Positions 6,969 through 17,919 of a DNA stretch of 64,000 nt are shown piece by piece. The stretch lies in assembly GCF_023347535.1 (NCBI RefSeq), contig NZ_CP094473.1, positions 558,001-622,000 on the forward strand, written 5' to 3'. The notes below the pieces were generated by a model. The model made no database searches. It was not told the DNA's origin and was given only the letters and a program-made list of their open reading frames with translations. Made by a program: the position numbers and the translations under genes. Source of the DNA: Faecalibacterium sp. HTF-F (GTDB lineage: Bacteria; Bacillota; Clostridia; Oscillospirales; Ruminococcaceae). How positions within the stretch are numbered: the stretch's first letter is position 1; every line of letters starts with the position of its first letter.

Positions 6969-9404
6969 ATGAGATTCGGCCATTTTGATGACGCACGCAG
7001 GGAATATGTCATCACCACCCCGCAGACCCCGCTGCCGTGGATCAACTACCTTGGCAGTGAAGACTTTTTCAGTCTGGTCTCCAACACGGCAGGCGGCTAC
7101 AGCTTTTACCGTGACGCCCGGCTGCGCCGCCTGACCCGCTACCGCTACAACAGCTCTCCGCTGGATATGGACGGCCATCACATCTACATTAAAGATGGCG
7201 GCACGGTCTGGAACCCCGGCTGGCAGCCCACCAAGACGCCGCTGGACCGCTACAGCTGCCGCCACGGGTTGGGCTACACCATTCTGGAGGGCGAAAAGGA
7301 CGGCATCTGCGCCGCGCAGGAGCTGTTCGTGCCCAAGGGCGATGCCTGTGAGCTGGACCGGCTGACCCTGACCAACTGCAGCGATCGTCCCCGGGAGCTG
7401 GACGTGTTCAGCTATGTGGAGTTCTGCCTGTGGGACGCTGTAGACGACAGCACCAACTTCCAGCGCAACTTCTCCACCGGCGAGGTGGAGGTGGAACCGT
7501 GTGCCATCTACCACAAGACCGAGTACCGGGAGCGCCGCGATCACTACGCGGTGTTCTGGTCCAACACCCCCGTCACCAGCTTTGACACCGCCCGGGATGC
7601 TTTTTGCGGTGTGTACGGCGGCCCGGCGGACCCGCAGGCCGTCCGTGCCGGGCACTGCAGCGGCAGCATCGCCCACGGCTGGGCACCGGTGGGTGCGCTG
7701 CATATCCATGTCACCCTTGCCCCCGGGGAGGAAAAGAAGATCCTCTTCGGTCTGGGCTACATCGAGAACCCGCAGGAGGAAAAATTCACCGACCCCGGCG
7801 TCATCAATAAGACCCGCGCCCACGCCATGATGGCCCGCTACGCCGACGATGCACAGGTGGATGCTGCCCGTGCTGCGCTGGCCGACCACTGGGAGAGCCT
7901 GCTGTCCGGCTACCAGCTGCAGTCCGGCGAGGAAAAGCTGGACCGCATGGTGAACCTCTGGCACCAGTATCAGTGCATGGTCACCTTCAACATGAGCCGC
8001 TCGGCCAGCTACTACGAGAGCGGCACCGGCCGCGGCATGGGTTTTCGGGACAGCTGTCAGGACCTGCTTGGCTTTGTACACATCGTCCCCGCCCGGGCGC
8101 GGGAGCGCATTCTGGACATTGCCGCCACTCAGTTCGAGGACGGCAGCGCCTACCATCAGTATCAGCCCCTGACCAAAAAGGGCAATCGGGATGTGGGCAC
8201 CGGCTTCAACGACGACCCGCTGTGGCTCATTGCCGCCACCGCCGCCTATCTGCGGGAGACGGGCGACTGGCCCATTCTGGAAGAACAGGTGCCCTTTGAG
8301 AACGACGAGCGCAAGGCACAGCCGCTTATGGAGCACCTGCGCCGCAGCTTTCGCTTTACCTGCACCCATCTTGGCCCCCACGGCCTGCCGCTCATTGGCC
8401 GTGCGGACTGGAACGACTGCCTGAACCTGAACTGCTTCTCGGAGCACCCGGGCGAGAGCTTCCAGATCACCGGTCCCAGCGAGGGCCCGGTGGCCGAGAG
8501 CGTGTTCATTGCAGGCATGTTCGTCAAGTACGGGCGCGAGTATGCAGAGCTGTGCGACCGCCTGCAGCTTGCCGATGAGGCCGCAGCTGCCCGCCGGAGC
8601 ATCGACGCCGTGGAGCAGGCGGCCCTGACCGCAGGCTGGGACGGCGCATGGTTCCGGCGTGCCTACGATGCTTTTGGCAACCCTGTGGGCAGCAGGGAGT
8701 GCACCGAGGGACAGATCTTCATTGAGCCGCAGGGCATGTGCGTCATGGCAGGCATCGGCAGGGAGACCGGGCAGGCCGCGCAGGCGCTCCGGAGCGTGGA
8801 GGAGCGACTGGACACCCCATACGGCGTGGTGCTGCACCAGCCCGCCTACACCAGCTACCAGCTGAATCTGGGCGAAATTTCCAGCTATCCGCCGGGATAC
8901 AAGGAGAACGCAGGCATCTTCTGCCACAACAATCCGTGGATCAGCTGTGCCGAAACCATGCTGGGCCACGGCGACCGGGCCTTTGAGGTGTACCGCAAGA
9001 CCTGCCCGGCCTACATCGAGGATATTTCCGAGATCCACCGCACCGAACCCTACGTCTACAGCCAGATGGTGGCGGGCAGGGATGCGCCCACCTTCGGCGA
9101 GGCAAAAAACAGCTGGCTGACCGGCACGGCTGCATGGACTTTCGTCAATGTGAGCCAGTACATTCTGGGCATCCAGCCCACGCTGGACGGCCTGCGGATA
9201 GACCCCTGCATTCCCCACACCCTGACCGGCTACACCGTCACCCGCCGCTACCGGGGCGCAGTGTATCACATTGCAGTGGACAACACCGCCGCCGTGCAGC
9301 ACGGTGTGCAGAGCATCACGGTGGACGGCAAAGCCCTTGCGGGCAATGTGCTGCCGCTGGCTGCTGCCGGGACCACGGTGCAGGTGCAGGTGACCATGGG
9401 TTAA
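6969..9404 (+). CDS. cellobiose phosphorylase (GH94)
   Basis: An 811-residue cytoplasmic enzyme that splits cellobiose with phosphate into glucose 1-phosphate and glucose. The length is that of GH94 cellobiose phosphorylases, and WNDCLNL carries the expected catalytic acid D483. The N-terminus [18 protein letters not shown] and the segment [15 protein letters not shown] are characteristic. An upstream in-frame ATG exists at 6834, but ATG 6969 sits behind AAGGAGGAAGC and is preferred. It is divergent from lacI and the sugar importer and shares the operator. A closely related GH94 specificity (for example cellodextrin) cannot be ruled out. Confidence 0.92.
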   Translation: MRFGHFDDARREYVITTPQTPLPWINYLGSEDFFSLVSNTAGGYSFYRDARLRRLTRYRYNSSPLDMDGHHIYIKDGGTVWNPGWQPTKTPLDRYSCRHGLGYTILEGEKDGICAAQELFVPKGDACELDRLTLTNCSDRPRELDVFSYVEFCLWDAVDDSTNFQRNFSTGEVEVEPCAIYHKTEYRERRDHYAVFWSNTPVTSFDTARDAFCGVYGGPADPQAVRAGHCSGSIAHGWAPVGALHIHVTLAPGEEKKILFGLGYIENPQEEKFTDPGVINKTRAHAMMARYADDAQVDAARAALADHWESLLSGYQLQSGEEKLDRMVNLWHQYQCMVTFNMSRSASYYESGTGRGMGFRDSCQDLLGFVHIVPARARERILDIAATQFEDGSAYHQYQPLTKKGNRDVGTGFNDDPLWLIAATAAYLRETGDWPILEEQVPFENDERKAQPLMEHLRRSFRFTCTHLGPHGLPLIGRADWNDCLNLNCFSEHPGESFQITGPSEGPVAESVFIAGMFVKYGREYAELCDRLQLADEAAAARRSIDAVEQAALTAGWDGAWFRRAYDAFGNPVGSRECTEGQIFIEPQGMCVMAGIGRETGQAAQALRSVEERLDTPYGVVLHQPAYTSYQLNLGEISSYPPGYKENAGIFCHNNPWISCAETMLGHGDRAFEVYRKTCPAYIEDISEIHRTEPYVYSQMVAGRDAPTFGEAKNSWLTGTAAWTFVNVSQYILGIQPTLDGLRIDPCIPHTLTGYTVTRRYRGAVYHIAVDNTAAVQHGVQSITVDGKALAGNVLPLAAAGTTVQVQVTMG

Positions 9405-9442
9405 ACCGACTTTCTCTGCTTTTTCATAATATTCTCCTCATA

Positions 9443-9482
9443 GCCAAACCCGCTGCGCAGACCCCTGCACGGCGGGTTTGGC
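9443..9482 (+). terminator. hairpin after cellobiose phosphorylase
   Basis: An 11-bp perfect stem (9443-9453 with 9472-9482) is followed by only a short T-rich stretch; likely terminator of the phosphorylase transcript. Confidence 0.65.
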
Positions 9483-9556
9483 TTATAAAAAAGAGCGCTC
9501 TCCAACAGCATAACAATCAAAAATGCGCTCCGCATTCACGATCATTCCCCTCCCTC

Positions 9557-9585
9557 TTGCAATTTTGGTGCAAAGGGTGTAGAAT
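9557..9585 (+). promoter_or_regulatory. promoter of the thiamine operon
   Basis: TTGCAA (9557-9562) and TAGAAT (9580-9585) with a 17-base spacer, placed just before the TPP riboswitch. Confidence 0.7.
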
Positions 9586-9600
9586 ACAGTCACAATCAAA

Positions 9601-9688
9601 TACAGGGGAGCTCGTGACAGCGGGCTGAGAGGAAGTATCCGAACTTCGACCCTTTTACCTGATGCGGATAATGCCGCCGTAGGAAGTC
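9601..9688 (+). ncRNA. TPP riboswitch (THI element)
   Basis: The conserved THI boxes are present in order: CAGGGGAGC, GGGCTGAGAGG, GACCCTTTTACCTGAT, and GGATAATGCCGCCGTAGGAAG. It lies between the promoter at 9557 and a terminator at 9706, the usual arrangement for thiamine pyrophosphate-dependent premature termination. It controls thiW-thiM-thiE and probably thiC. Confidence 0.93.
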
Positions 9689-9705
9689 ATCCATATGATT
9701 TTTTG

Positions 9706-9740
9706 CAGGAGGCCCCGCAGAAGGGGGTCTCCTGTTTTTT
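9706..9740 (+). terminator. riboswitch-controlled terminator
   Basis: An AGGAGGCCCC / GGGGGTCTCCT stem around 9707-9733 followed by six T. It is the expression platform of the TPP riboswitch. Confidence 0.8.
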
Positions 9741-9987
9741 GTTGTAGCTTATTTTACTGTTCTGAGGAGGATGCCTTGTACCTTTCTGCGGGGGGACTGC
9801 CGCAGCGGACTGAGGGGGAGCGCCCTGAGTGCCGTGAATCGTCAGCGATGGGAAGCCGTGTTCCGGCGTGAGAGGAGACCAGAAAGTCTCGACCGCTTGT
9901 AGATCTTGCCTGTGCCGTCCGGTACGGGCTGTTTGCGGGGGCGCTGTACGGTTTTGCTGCTCCCGCAGGAGAAAGGAGCCTTGCCTT
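9741..9987 (+). other. unexplained 247-base leader between riboswitch terminator and thiW
   Basis: This GC-rich stretch follows the terminator and precedes thiW. It contains several possible stems (for example near 9795-9830 and 9905-9975) and a 43-codon frame (9771-9902) whose GGAGG touches its ATG, which is too close for normal initiation. No known riboswitch consensus is recognised. The last part holds the thiW ribosome binding site GAAAGGAG. Confidence 0.4.
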
Positions 9988-10503
9988 ATGAAAAATCTCT
10001 CTGTGAAAAAGCTGGCGCTGGCCGGTATGCTGTGCGCTTTGTGCGTGGTGGGCAGCGTGTTCAGCTTCCCCATGTTTGGCAGCAAATGCGCACCCATCCA
10101 GCACATGGTCAACGTGACCTGCGCCGTGCTGCTTGGCCCGTGGTGGGGCGTGGGCGTGGCCTTTGTGGCCTCCCTGCTGCGCAACCTGCTGGGTCTGGGC
10201 AGCCTGATGGCCTTCCCCGGCAGCATGTTCGGCGCTCTGCTGTGCGGCCTTGTGTACTGGAAGACCAAAAACATCTTTGCCACTATGGTGGGCGAGGTGT
10301 TCGGCACCAGCATTCTGGGCGGTCTGTGCGCTTACCCGGTGGCCATCTTCCTCATGGGCAAGAGCGCCGGTGATATCGCATTCTATGCCTACATCGTGCC
10401 CTTCCTCATCTCCACTGCCGTGGGTTCCATCATTGCGGGCGTGCTGGTGTACAGCCTGCAGCGCTCCGGCGCACTGCGCTCCATGCAGAACAGTCTTTCC
10501 TGA
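9988..10503 (+). CDS. thiW: ThiW-type ECF transporter S component
   Basis: A 171-residue hydrophobic membrane protein with about five helices, starting MKNLSVKKLALAGMLCAL. The segments FPMFGSKCAPIQHMVNV and LLGPWWGVGVAF match the ThiW family, substrate-capture subunits thought to import the thiazole precursor (hydroxyethylthiazole) with a shared ECF energizing module encoded elsewhere. ATG 9988 is behind GAAAGGAG; longer in-frame starts lack a binding site. First gene behind the TPP riboswitch and 15 bases before thiM, the kinase for its presumed substrate. Confidence 0.88.
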   Translation: MKNLSVKKLALAGMLCALCVVGSVFSFPMFGSKCAPIQHMVNVTCAVLLGPWWGVGVAFVASLLRNLLGLGSLMAFPGSMFGALLCGLVYWKTKNIFATMVGEVFGTSILGGLCAYPVAIFLMGKSAGDIAFYAYIVPFLISTAVGSIIAGVLVYSLQRSGALRSMQNSLS

Positions 10504-10518
10504 CAGAGGTGCACCCGA

Positions 10519-11340
10519 ATGTTCAAAACAGAATTCGAGAACCTGCGCCGCACCTGCCCGCTCATCCATAACATTACCAACTACGTCACTGTGAACGACT
10601 GCGCCAACATGGTGCTGGCCTGCGGTGCTTCGCCCATCATGGCTGACGATGCTGCCGAGGTGGAGGACATCACCACCATCTGCGGCGGACTGAACATCAA
10701 CATCGGCACCCTGAACAGCCGCACCATCACCAGCATGCTGCTGGCGGGCAAAAAGGCTAATGCGCTGGGCCATCCTGTGGTGCTGGACCCGGTGGGTGCG
10801 GGTGCATCCCGCCTGCGCACCGATACGGCCTACCGCCTGCTCCGGGACGTGAAGTTCGCGGTGATCCGCGGCAATGTCTCGGAGATCAAAACGCTGGCCT
10901 CCGGCGCGGGCACCACCAAGGGTGTGGATGCCGATGTGGCTGATAAAGTCACTGAGGAAAATCTGGATTCTGCCGTGGCCTTTGCCAAAAAGTTTGCGGC
11001 TCAGACCGGTGCCGTCATTGCCATCACCGGTGCCATCGACATCGTGGCCGATACGCAAAAAGCCTATGTCATCCGCAACGGCAATCCCATGATGAGCAGC
11101 ATCACCGGCACCGGATGCCAGCTCTCAGCGCTCACGGCGGCTTTCGTTACCGCCAACCCCGGCCATCCGCTGGAAGCTGCTGCAGCCGCAGTGTGCGCTA
11201 TGGGCCTTGCGGGCGAGATCGCCCACAAGCGGCTCACCCCGCAGGACGGCAACGCCACCTACCGCAGCTACATCATCGATGCCATTTACAATATGACCCC
11301 GGAACAGCTGGAAGAAGGAGCAAACTATGAAGTGCGATAA
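10519..11340 (+). CDS. thiM: hydroxyethylthiazole kinase
   Basis: A 273-residue cytoplasmic kinase that phosphorylates 4-methyl-5-(2-hydroxyethyl)thiazole for salvage. The N-terminal CPLIHNITNYVTVNDCANM, VLDPVGAGASRLRT, and the glycine-rich SSITGTGCQLSALTAAF containing the active-site Cys are family hallmarks. It overlaps thiE by 14 bases, so the two are translationally coupled, and follows thiW closely. Confidence 0.95.
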   Translation: MFKTEFENLRRTCPLIHNITNYVTVNDCANMVLACGASPIMADDAAEVEDITTICGGLNINIGTLNSRTITSMLLAGKKANALGHPVVLDPVGAGASRLRTDTAYRLLRDVKFAVIRGNVSEIKTLASGAGTTKGVDADVADKVTEENLDSAVAFAKKFAAQTGAVIAITGAIDIVADTQKAYVIRNGNPMMSSITGTGCQLSALTAAFVTANPGHPLEAAAAAVCAMGLAGEIAHKRLTPQDGNATYRSYIIDAIYNMTPEQLEEGANYEVR

Positions 11341-11962
11341 GCAGAACATGCTTCTGTATGCCGTCACCGACCGCGCATGGGTGGGAAAACAGTCCCTCTA
11401 TGAGCAGGTGGAAAGCGCCCTGAAGGGCGGTGTCACCTGTGTGCAGCTGCGTGAAAAAGAGCTGGACGACGAAGCTTTTCTGAAAGAGGCTGTGGAGATC
11501 CATGCTCTGTGCCAGCGCTACGGCGTGCCGTTCTTTGTGAACGACAACGTGGACATTGCCATCCGCTGCCACGCCGAGGGCGTGCATGTGGGGCAGGAGG
11601 ATATGGCTGCAGCGCAGGTGCGCGCCCGTGTGGGCGAGGGAATGATGATCGGCGTTTCCGTCCACAGCGTGGAGGAAGCGCAGGAAGCTGTGAAGCACGG
11701 CGCAGACTGCCTTGGTGTGGGTGCGGCCTTTGCCACCCATACCAAGACCGATGTGGACGTTCTGCCCCACGAGACCCTGAAGGCCATCTGTGACGCCGTG
11801 GACATCCCGGTGGTGGCCATCGGCGGCATCCACAAAGAGAACATCCTGCAGCTCAAGGGCACCGGCGTGGACGGTGTGGCCCTTGTGAGCGCCATTTTTG
11901 CAGCAGACGACATCGAGACCGAGTGCCGGGAGTTGAAGGCGCTTTCCGAGCAGATCATCTGA
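11327..11962 (+). CDS. thiE: thiamine-phosphate synthase
   Basis: A 211-residue TIM-barrel enzyme joining hydroxymethylpyrimidine diphosphate and thiazole phosphate to thiamine phosphate. Motifs: GGVTCVQLREKELDD near the N-terminus, VPFFVNDNVDIAI, and the phosphate-binding VVAIGGIHKENI. Standard length. Its start overlaps the end of thiM. No thiD, needed to make the pyrimidine diphosphate, is in this window. Confidence 0.95.
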   Translation: MKCDKQNMLLYAVTDRAWVGKQSLYEQVESALKGGVTCVQLREKELDDEAFLKEAVEIHALCQRYGVPFFVNDNVDIAIRCHAEGVHVGQEDMAAAQVRARVGEGMMIGVSVHSVEEAQEAVKHGADCLGVGAAFATHTKTDVDVLPHETLKAICDAVDIPVVAIGGIHKENILQLKGTGVDGVALVSAIFAADDIETECRELKALSEQII

Positions 11963-12119
11963 CCGATCCCGCGGCAAACCGGGGGCACCACCTTGGGCCG
12001 CGTTATAAAATTCATGGAGAAAACCAACATGAAAAGCGTATTTTGCGCAGGTGCCGGCATCCAGAACGTTCTGCTTTTTCTGAATGACGGCTACTTGCCT
12101 GCCACCCTTGCCTGCGGGT

Positions 12120-12337
12120 CGGGAGTTTCTCCGAGGACCGTCCGCTGGGGTGGGACCCTGCTGCCGCAGGCAGTAGGGCGGGCGACGGAATGACCTGCAA
12201 CAGCAACGACCGCCGCCAGTGGCGGAAACAGGAAGTTGCTGTTGGGGCAGCGGCCAGCAGGATGCGAGTGCTGCTCAATGCACGAAGCATCCGCTGGGTG
12301 CCGCAACCCGTACTCGTGTCCGAGGAGAAAGCTCCCG
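12120..12337 (-). repeat. family B inverted-repeat element, full copy (B1)
   Basis: A 218-bp element between thiE and thiC with imperfect terminal inverted repeats: CGGGAGTTTCTCCGAGGAC (12120-12138) and its counterpart GTCCGAGGAGAAAGCTCCCG (12318-12337). The same 218-bp unit lies in the opposite orientation at 51273-51490 with few differences. It carries no credible gene and looks like a miniature inverted-repeat transposable element. An internal hairpin (about 12160-12182 here) differs from the other copy at both arms. Confidence 0.85.
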
Positions 12338-12417
12338 GCACGCAGGCTAACCCGCATCAATGTATGACCAGCACCCTGCTGTTCAGAGATAAACTGTCAT
12401 TTGGAGGAACAGAGCGT

Positions 12418-13728
12418 ATGCAGACTTATACCACTCAGATGGATGCTGCCCGCAAGGGCATCATCACGCCGCAGATGGAGATCGTGGCAAAAAAGGAATA
12501 CCGCACCACCGAGGAGATCCGCCAGTGGGTCGCTGAGGGCAAGGTAGCCATCCCCGCCAACAAGCACCACGAGTGCCTGAACCCCGAGGGCGTCGGCTCC
12601 ATGCTGCGCACCAAGATCAACGTGAACCTTGGCGTCTCCCGCGACTGTAAGGACTACAACGTGGAAATGCAGAAGGTGATGAGCGCCGTCAACATGGGTG
12701 CAGAAGCCATCATGGATCTGTCCAGCCACGGCAACACCCAGCCCTTCCGCCAGAAGCTGACCCACGAGTGCCCGGTGATGATCGGCACCGTGCCGGTGTA
12801 CGATTCGGTCATCCACTACCAGCGCGATCTGGCAGAGCTGACTGCACAGGACTTCATCGATGTGGTGCGTCTGCACGCAGAGGACGGCGTGGACTTTGTC
12901 ACCCTGCACTGCGGCATCACCCGCAAGACCATCGAGCAGATCCGCAAGCACAAGCGCAAGATGAACATTGTCAGCCGCGGCGGCTCTCTGGTGTTTGCAT
13001 GGATGAGCATGACCGGCAACGAGAACCCCTTCTACGAGCACTTTGACGAGATCTGCGAGATCTGCGCCGAGCACGATGTGACCATCTCGCTGGGCGATGC
13101 CTGCCGTCCCGGCTGTCTGGCTGACGCCACCGACGTGTGCCAGATCGAGGAGCTGGTGCGTCTGGGCGAGCTGACCAAGCGCGCATGGGCACACAACGTG
13201 CAGGTGATGGTGGAAGGCCCCGGCCATGTGCCCCTGAATCAGGTGGCTGCCAACATGGAGGTGCAGAAGAGCATCTGCATGGGCGCACCCTTCTATGTGC
13301 TGGGACCCCTGGTCACCGATATCGCCCCCGGCTACGACCACATCACCGCTGCCATCGGCGGCGCCGTGGCAGCCGCCAGCGGTGCAGCCTTCCTGTGCTA
13401 TGTGACCCCCGCCGAGCATCTGGCTCTGCCCAACGTGGACGATGTGAAGCAGGGCATCGTGGCCTCCAAGATCGCTGCCCACGCCGCCGATATCGCCAAG
13501 GGCATCCCCCACGCCCGGGACATCGACGACAAGATGGGCGATGCCCGCCGCGTGCTGGACTGGGATGCACAGTTCGCCTGCGCACTGGACCCGGAGACCG
13601 CCAAGGCCATCCGCGACGCCCGCCTGCCCGAGGACGACCACAGCGACACCTGCAGCATGTGCGGCAAGTTCTGCGCTGTGCGCAGCATGAACAAGGCGCT
13701 GGCCGGTGAGTACATCGACATTCTGTAA
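12418..13728 (+). CDS. thiC: phosphomethylpyrimidine synthase
   Basis: A 436-residue radical-SAM enzyme that converts aminoimidazole ribotide to hydroxymethylpyrimidine phosphate. The C-terminal CSMCGKFC motif binds the 4Fe-4S cluster, and residues such as [11 protein letters not shown] and [10 protein letters not shown] are typical. ATG 12418 follows TTGGAGG; the frame is open further upstream, but that part lies in the family B element. It is separated from thiE by that element, so it may be read from the riboswitch promoter or have its own. The length is near the short clostridial form without the N-terminal plant-type extension. Confidence 0.95.
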   Translation: MQTYTTQMDAARKGIITPQMEIVAKKEYRTTEEIRQWVAEGKVAIPANKHHECLNPEGVGSMLRTKINVNLGVSRDCKDYNVEMQKVMSAVNMGAEAIMDLSSHGNTQPFRQKLTHECPVMIGTVPVYDSVIHYQRDLAELTAQDFIDVVRLHAEDGVDFVTLHCGITRKTIEQIRKHKRKMNIVSRGGSLVFAWMSMTGNENPFYEHFDEICEICAEHDVTISLGDACRPGCLADATDVCQIEELVRLGELTKRAWAHNVQVMVEGPGHVPLNQVAANMEVQKSICMGAPFYVLGPLVTDIAPGYDHITAAIGGAVAAASGAAFLCYVTPAEHLALPNVDDVKQGIVASKIAAHAADIAKGIPHARDIDDKMGDARRVLDWDAQFACALDPETAKAIRDARLPEDDHSDTCSMCGKFCAVRSMNKALAGEYIDIL

Positions 13729-13762
13729 GCGTTTCCCCGCGCTGAAAGGCGCTTCTTCCTCC

Positions 13763-13799
13763 GGGACTGTTGCACAAGCCGTGCGGCAGTCCCTTTTTT
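13763..13799 (+). terminator. terminator after thiC
   Basis: A 13-bp stem (13763-13775 with 13781-13793, two G-U) with a 5-nt loop, then six T. It ends the thiamine operon. Confidence 0.85.
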
Positions 13800-13806
13800 G
13801 TGGGAC

Positions 13807-14036
13807 GATTTAAAATGCCCTCCGCTATCGGGTTGCGGCACCCAGCATCCGCATCGTGCCTTGGGCGGCACTTGTGTCTTGCTGGCCGCTGCCCAACAAC
13901 TTCTCCCTGTTTCCGCCACTGGTGGCGGTCGTCGTTGTTGCACTCTGGGCATATTCAGCGGAAAATTTATTTTAATTTCGTGGTTCAGGAAAGTCTGCGG
14001 ACTTTCCTGAACCACATTTTCACGGGAAGGGTCGTG
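13807..14036 (+). repeat. family A two-hairpin element (copy A1), interrupted by family B
   Basis: Left box ATTTAAAATGCCCTCCGC, then a diverged family B insertion (13826-13945), then CTCTGGGCATATTCAGCGG, an A/T stretch, hairpin 2 (13981-13995 with 14000-14014, 15 bp perfect, loop TGCG), and the right box TTTTCACGGGAAGGGTCGT. It occupies the gap between thiC and agcS. Confidence 0.8.
13826..13945 (+). repeat. diverged family B copy nested in family A element
   Basis: About 120 bases align with the central part of the 218-bp family B unit, including CGGGTTGCGGCACCCAG, GCTGGCCGCTG, and TTTCCGCCACTGG. They sit exactly in the loop of hairpin 1 of element A1; the terminal inverted repeats are missing or eroded. 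Confidence 0.7.
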
Positions 14037-14100
14037 AAGGAAAACTACATTTGCAACAAAGCGTTCGGTTTGGTCAATCCATGCTATCAATATTTTAGAT

Positions 14101-14129
14101 TTTACAATTCTTCTGTACTGTACTATAAT
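14101..14129 (+). promoter_or_regulatory. promoter of the alanine symporter gene
   Basis: TTTACA (14101-14106) and TATAAT (14124-14129), spacer 17. Confidence 0.75.
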
Positions 14130-14173
14130 GAAGTCATCGTCTTCATTCCATTGATCTACAGGAGGAATCTGCC

Positions 14174-15559
<1,386 letters not shown>

Positions 15560-15563
15560 CGGC

Positions 15564-15605
15564 AAAGGGGCTGGTGCACCGGATGATGTGCACCAGCCCC
15601 TTTTG
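15564..15605. terminator. terminator shared by agcS and brnQ
   Basis: A long stem (15564-15579 with 15588-15603) with A and T runs on both sides, loop CGGATGAT. It lies between convergent genes. The stem tip and loop closely resemble the terminator at 18502. Confidence 0.85.
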
Positions 15606-15634
15606 GTCTGTATTCAGGATGTAGATGGCAGAGC

Positions 15635-16912
15635 TCAGTGGGAAAAACGACTGAGGAGCAGCCCGCCTGCAAGCCCGGCCAGCGCAGGCAGCACCCAGCC
15701 AAAGCCAATGCTGCCCAGCGGCAGAGCATTGGCGGCGGCAGACAGGACTCCCAGCGGCAGGGCAGCCGCGATGCTCTGCAGGGCGGTCAGGCCCACGCAC
15801 AGCGGGTACACGGCCCGGCGCTGCTCAAGGCCCGGCAGGAAGGAGAGCAGGATCAGCACGATGGCGGCGGGATAGATGGCGTTGAGCACCGGGATAGACA
15901 GCCGGATGATGGCGGCAAGGCCAAGGTTGGACACCAGCATACTGGCCGCAGCAAAAAAGGCGGCAAGGGCAGGGTAGGGGATGCGGGGCAGCAGCTGGTG
16001 GAAATACTGTCCCACGCAGGCGATAAGGCCTACACAGGTGTTGAAGCAGGCAATGACAAAGATGGCCGCAATGAGCACAAGGCCTGCCCGTCCGAACAGC
16101 TGCTGTGCCAGAGCGGTGAGCACCTCGGCACCGGTGGCAAGGCCCGGGTATACCGCCCCGGTCTGGGCACCGGCATGGCTCAGCATGGCATAAACGGCCA
16201 GCAGCAGCCCGCCCGCCAGAAGTCCGGCCCGGATGGTGCCGCTCTCCACGGCGCGGCTCTCTGTGACGCCCCGGGCCCGGATGTTCAGCGCGATGACCGC
16301 GCCAAAGTTCAGCCCGGCCAGAGTGTCCATGGTCTGGTAGCCGTGCAGGATGCCCTGCACGGTGGGCAGCGCGGCGTATTCTGCACTGGGTGCGCCGTAA
16401 TACGCGGCCAGCGGGTGGGCCAGACACCCGGCAAACAGCACCACGATGAGCAAAATCAGGCTGGGGCAGAGGATGCGGCCCAGCCAGTTGGTGAGCTTTT
16501 CCGGCCGCAGTGCCACCAGAAAGGCCGCTGCAAAAAACAGCACCGAGTAGGCCAGCTGCAGCCCGGAACCGCCGCCTATCAGCGGCACCAGCATCTGGAA
16601 GGAGGTGCTGGCGGTGCGGGGGATGGCAAGGCAGGGCCCGATGGAAAGATACACCAGAATGGTGAACACCGTGGCGAACACCGGATGGACGCGGCCGGCA
16701 AGCCTGTCCAGACCGCCCGCCCGGGCCACCGCCGTGACTCCTGCGATGGGCAGGCCGACGGCGCTGACGGCAAGGCCCGCAAAGGCAGGCCAGAGGCTGG
16801 TACCGGCCTGCGCGCCCAGATGCGGCGGGAAAATCAGGTTCCCGGCTCCGAAAAACATGGAAAATAGCGTAAAACTGACCAAAAGCAGGCTTTTGCCGGA
16901 GAGCTTCTGCAT
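15635..16912 (-). CDS. brnQ: branched-chain amino acid transport system II carrier (LIVCS)
   Basis: A 425-residue membrane protein with about twelve helices that imports Leu, Ile and Val with a cation. The N-terminus FTLFSMFFGAGNLIFPPHLG is the family signature. Length is normal. It has its own promoter at 16969 and terminates at the shared hairpin at 15564. No other amino acid genes share its transcript. Confidence 0.93.
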   Translation of the reverse strand: MQKLSGKSLLLVSFTLFSMFFGAGNLIFPPHLGAQAGTSLWPAFAGLAVSAVGLPIAGVTAVARAGGLDRLAGRVHPVFATVFTILVYLSIGPCLAIPRTASTSFQMLVPLIGGGSGLQLAYSVLFFAAAFLVALRPEKLTNWLGRILCPSLILLIVVLFAGCLAHPLAAYYGAPSAEYAALPTVQGILHGYQTMDTLAGLNFGAVIALNIRARGVTESRAVESGTIRAGLLAGGLLLAVYAMLSHAGAQTGAVYPGLATGAEVLTALAQQLFGRAGLVLIAAIFVIACFNTCVGLIACVGQYFHQLLPRIPYPALAAFFAAASMLVSNLGLAAIIRLSIPVLNAIYPAAIVLILLSFLPGLEQRRAVYPLCVGLTALQSIAAALPLGVLSAAANALPLGSIGFGWVLPALAGLAGGLLLSRFSH

Positions 16913-16968
16913 AGGACAGACACCTCATTTCTTTCCTGCATCAAGGATGACAGAGATTCATACAATTC

Positions 16969-16997
16969 AGTTTATCGTTTTATACATTTCATGTCAA
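16969..16997 (-). promoter_or_regulatory. promoter of brnQ
   Basis: On the minus strand TTGACA (16997-16992) and TAAACT (16974-16969) are 17 bases apart. Confidence 0.75.
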
Positions 16998-17065
16998 GAA
17001 CTAAAAACGTGAAGAAATGTAATGTTTGGCATGACGATGTTGGATGCATTGCGGTGCACCGGTCA

Positions 17066-17094
17066 TTGGCGTTTGGAAAAAGATGTGGTATGAT
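17066..17094 (+). promoter_or_regulatory. promoter of the SsuC-type permease operon
   Basis: TTGGCG (17066-17071) and TATGAT (17089-17094), spacer 17. Confidence 0.65.
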
Positions 17095-17151
17095 ACTTAT
17101 ACGATCCGCAGAGCGGAAGCCATTTCAGACTGTCAGGAGCAGGAAAGAACC

Positions 17152-17919
17152 ATGAACCAACACAAACAACTTTTTGAGCGGCTGGCTGCTGCAGCCTTCT
17201 GGCTGGCGGTGTGGCAGTGCGCTGCCATGGCCGTGGGACAGGAGGTGTTTCTGGTCTCGCCGGTGCAGGCGCTGCGCACCCTTTTGCAGCTTCTGCCGCA
17301 GGCAGAGTTCTGGCAGCGGGTGGGCTTCAGCTCCGGACGCATCCTGCTGGGCTTCGGGCTGGGCGTGGTAGTCAGCGTGTTTCTGGCTGCGGCGGCGCAG
17401 GCGTGGCACGCGGCAGAGGTGCTGCTGGCACCGGTGCTGCAGCTGGTCAAGGCCACGCCGGTGGCAAGCTTCATCATTCTGGCGCTGGTGTGGGTGCGGG
17501 GAGCATCGCTTTCGGTGCTCATCAGCTTTCTGATGGTGCTGCCGGTGCTGTACGGCGCGGTGCGCACCGGCATCCGGAGCGCAGATCCACAGCTGCTGGA
17601 AATGGCAAAAGTGTTCCGCCTGCCATTTGCCCGCCGTCTGCGGGCTGTGTGGCTGCCTGCGGTGCTGCCGGCTTTCCGGCAGGGGTGCAGCGTGGCCCTT
17701 GGCATCTGCTGGAAGAGCGGCGTAGCCGCTGAAGTGATCGGCCTGCCCAATGGCAGCATCGGCGATGCACTCTACCGGGCCAAGATCACCCTTTCCACCG
17801 GGGAGCTGTTCGCATGGACGTTTGTGATCATCCTGCTCAGCGCTGGGTTTGAAAAGCTGTTCCTGCTGCTTCTGGACCGCGTGACCTGCGCTGTGACCGG
17901 GGAGGTGCCGCAATGCTGA
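17152..17919 (+). CDS. ABC transporter permease (SsuC/TauC/ThiX type)
   Basis: A 255-residue permease with six hydrophobic segments and an EAA-like loop (RSADPQLLEMAKVFRLP). The family imports nitrate, sulfonates, taurine or pyrimidine precursors. ATG 17152 is preceded by CAGGAAAG; upstream frame extension lacks a site. Its stop overlaps the start of the ATPase gene (17913). No substrate-binding protein is encoded nearby, so the substrate cannot be deduced; nearness to the thi genes is suggestive only. Confidence 0.85.
   Translation: MNQHKQLFERLAAAAFWLAVWQCAAMAVGQEVFLVSPVQALRTLLQLLPQAEFWQRVGFSSGRILLGFGLGVVVSVFLAAAAQAWHAAEVLLAPVLQLVKATPVASFIILALVWVRGASLSVLISFLMVLPVLYGAVRTGIRSADPQLLEMAKVFRLPFARRLRAVWLPAVLPAFRQGCSVALGICWKSGVAAEVIGLPNGSIGDALYRAKITLSTGELFAWTFVIILLSAGFEKLFLLLLDRVTCAVTGEVPQC

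Noticed and set aside
9771..9902. 43-residue frame upstream of thiW
   Set aside because: GGAGG directly touches the ATG, and the Arg-rich product has no family; kept only as part of an unexplained leader.
11993..12193. 66-residue frame between thiE and thiC
   Set aside because: Its second half is the family B element, and the start has no convincing binding site; likely leader or remnant sequence.
12120..12337. UNCG tetraloop in the family B inner hairpin
   Set aside because: CTGCC(TGC)GGCAG and ATTGCC(TTC)GGCAAT close on three-base loops; the resemblance to the family A loop is superficial.
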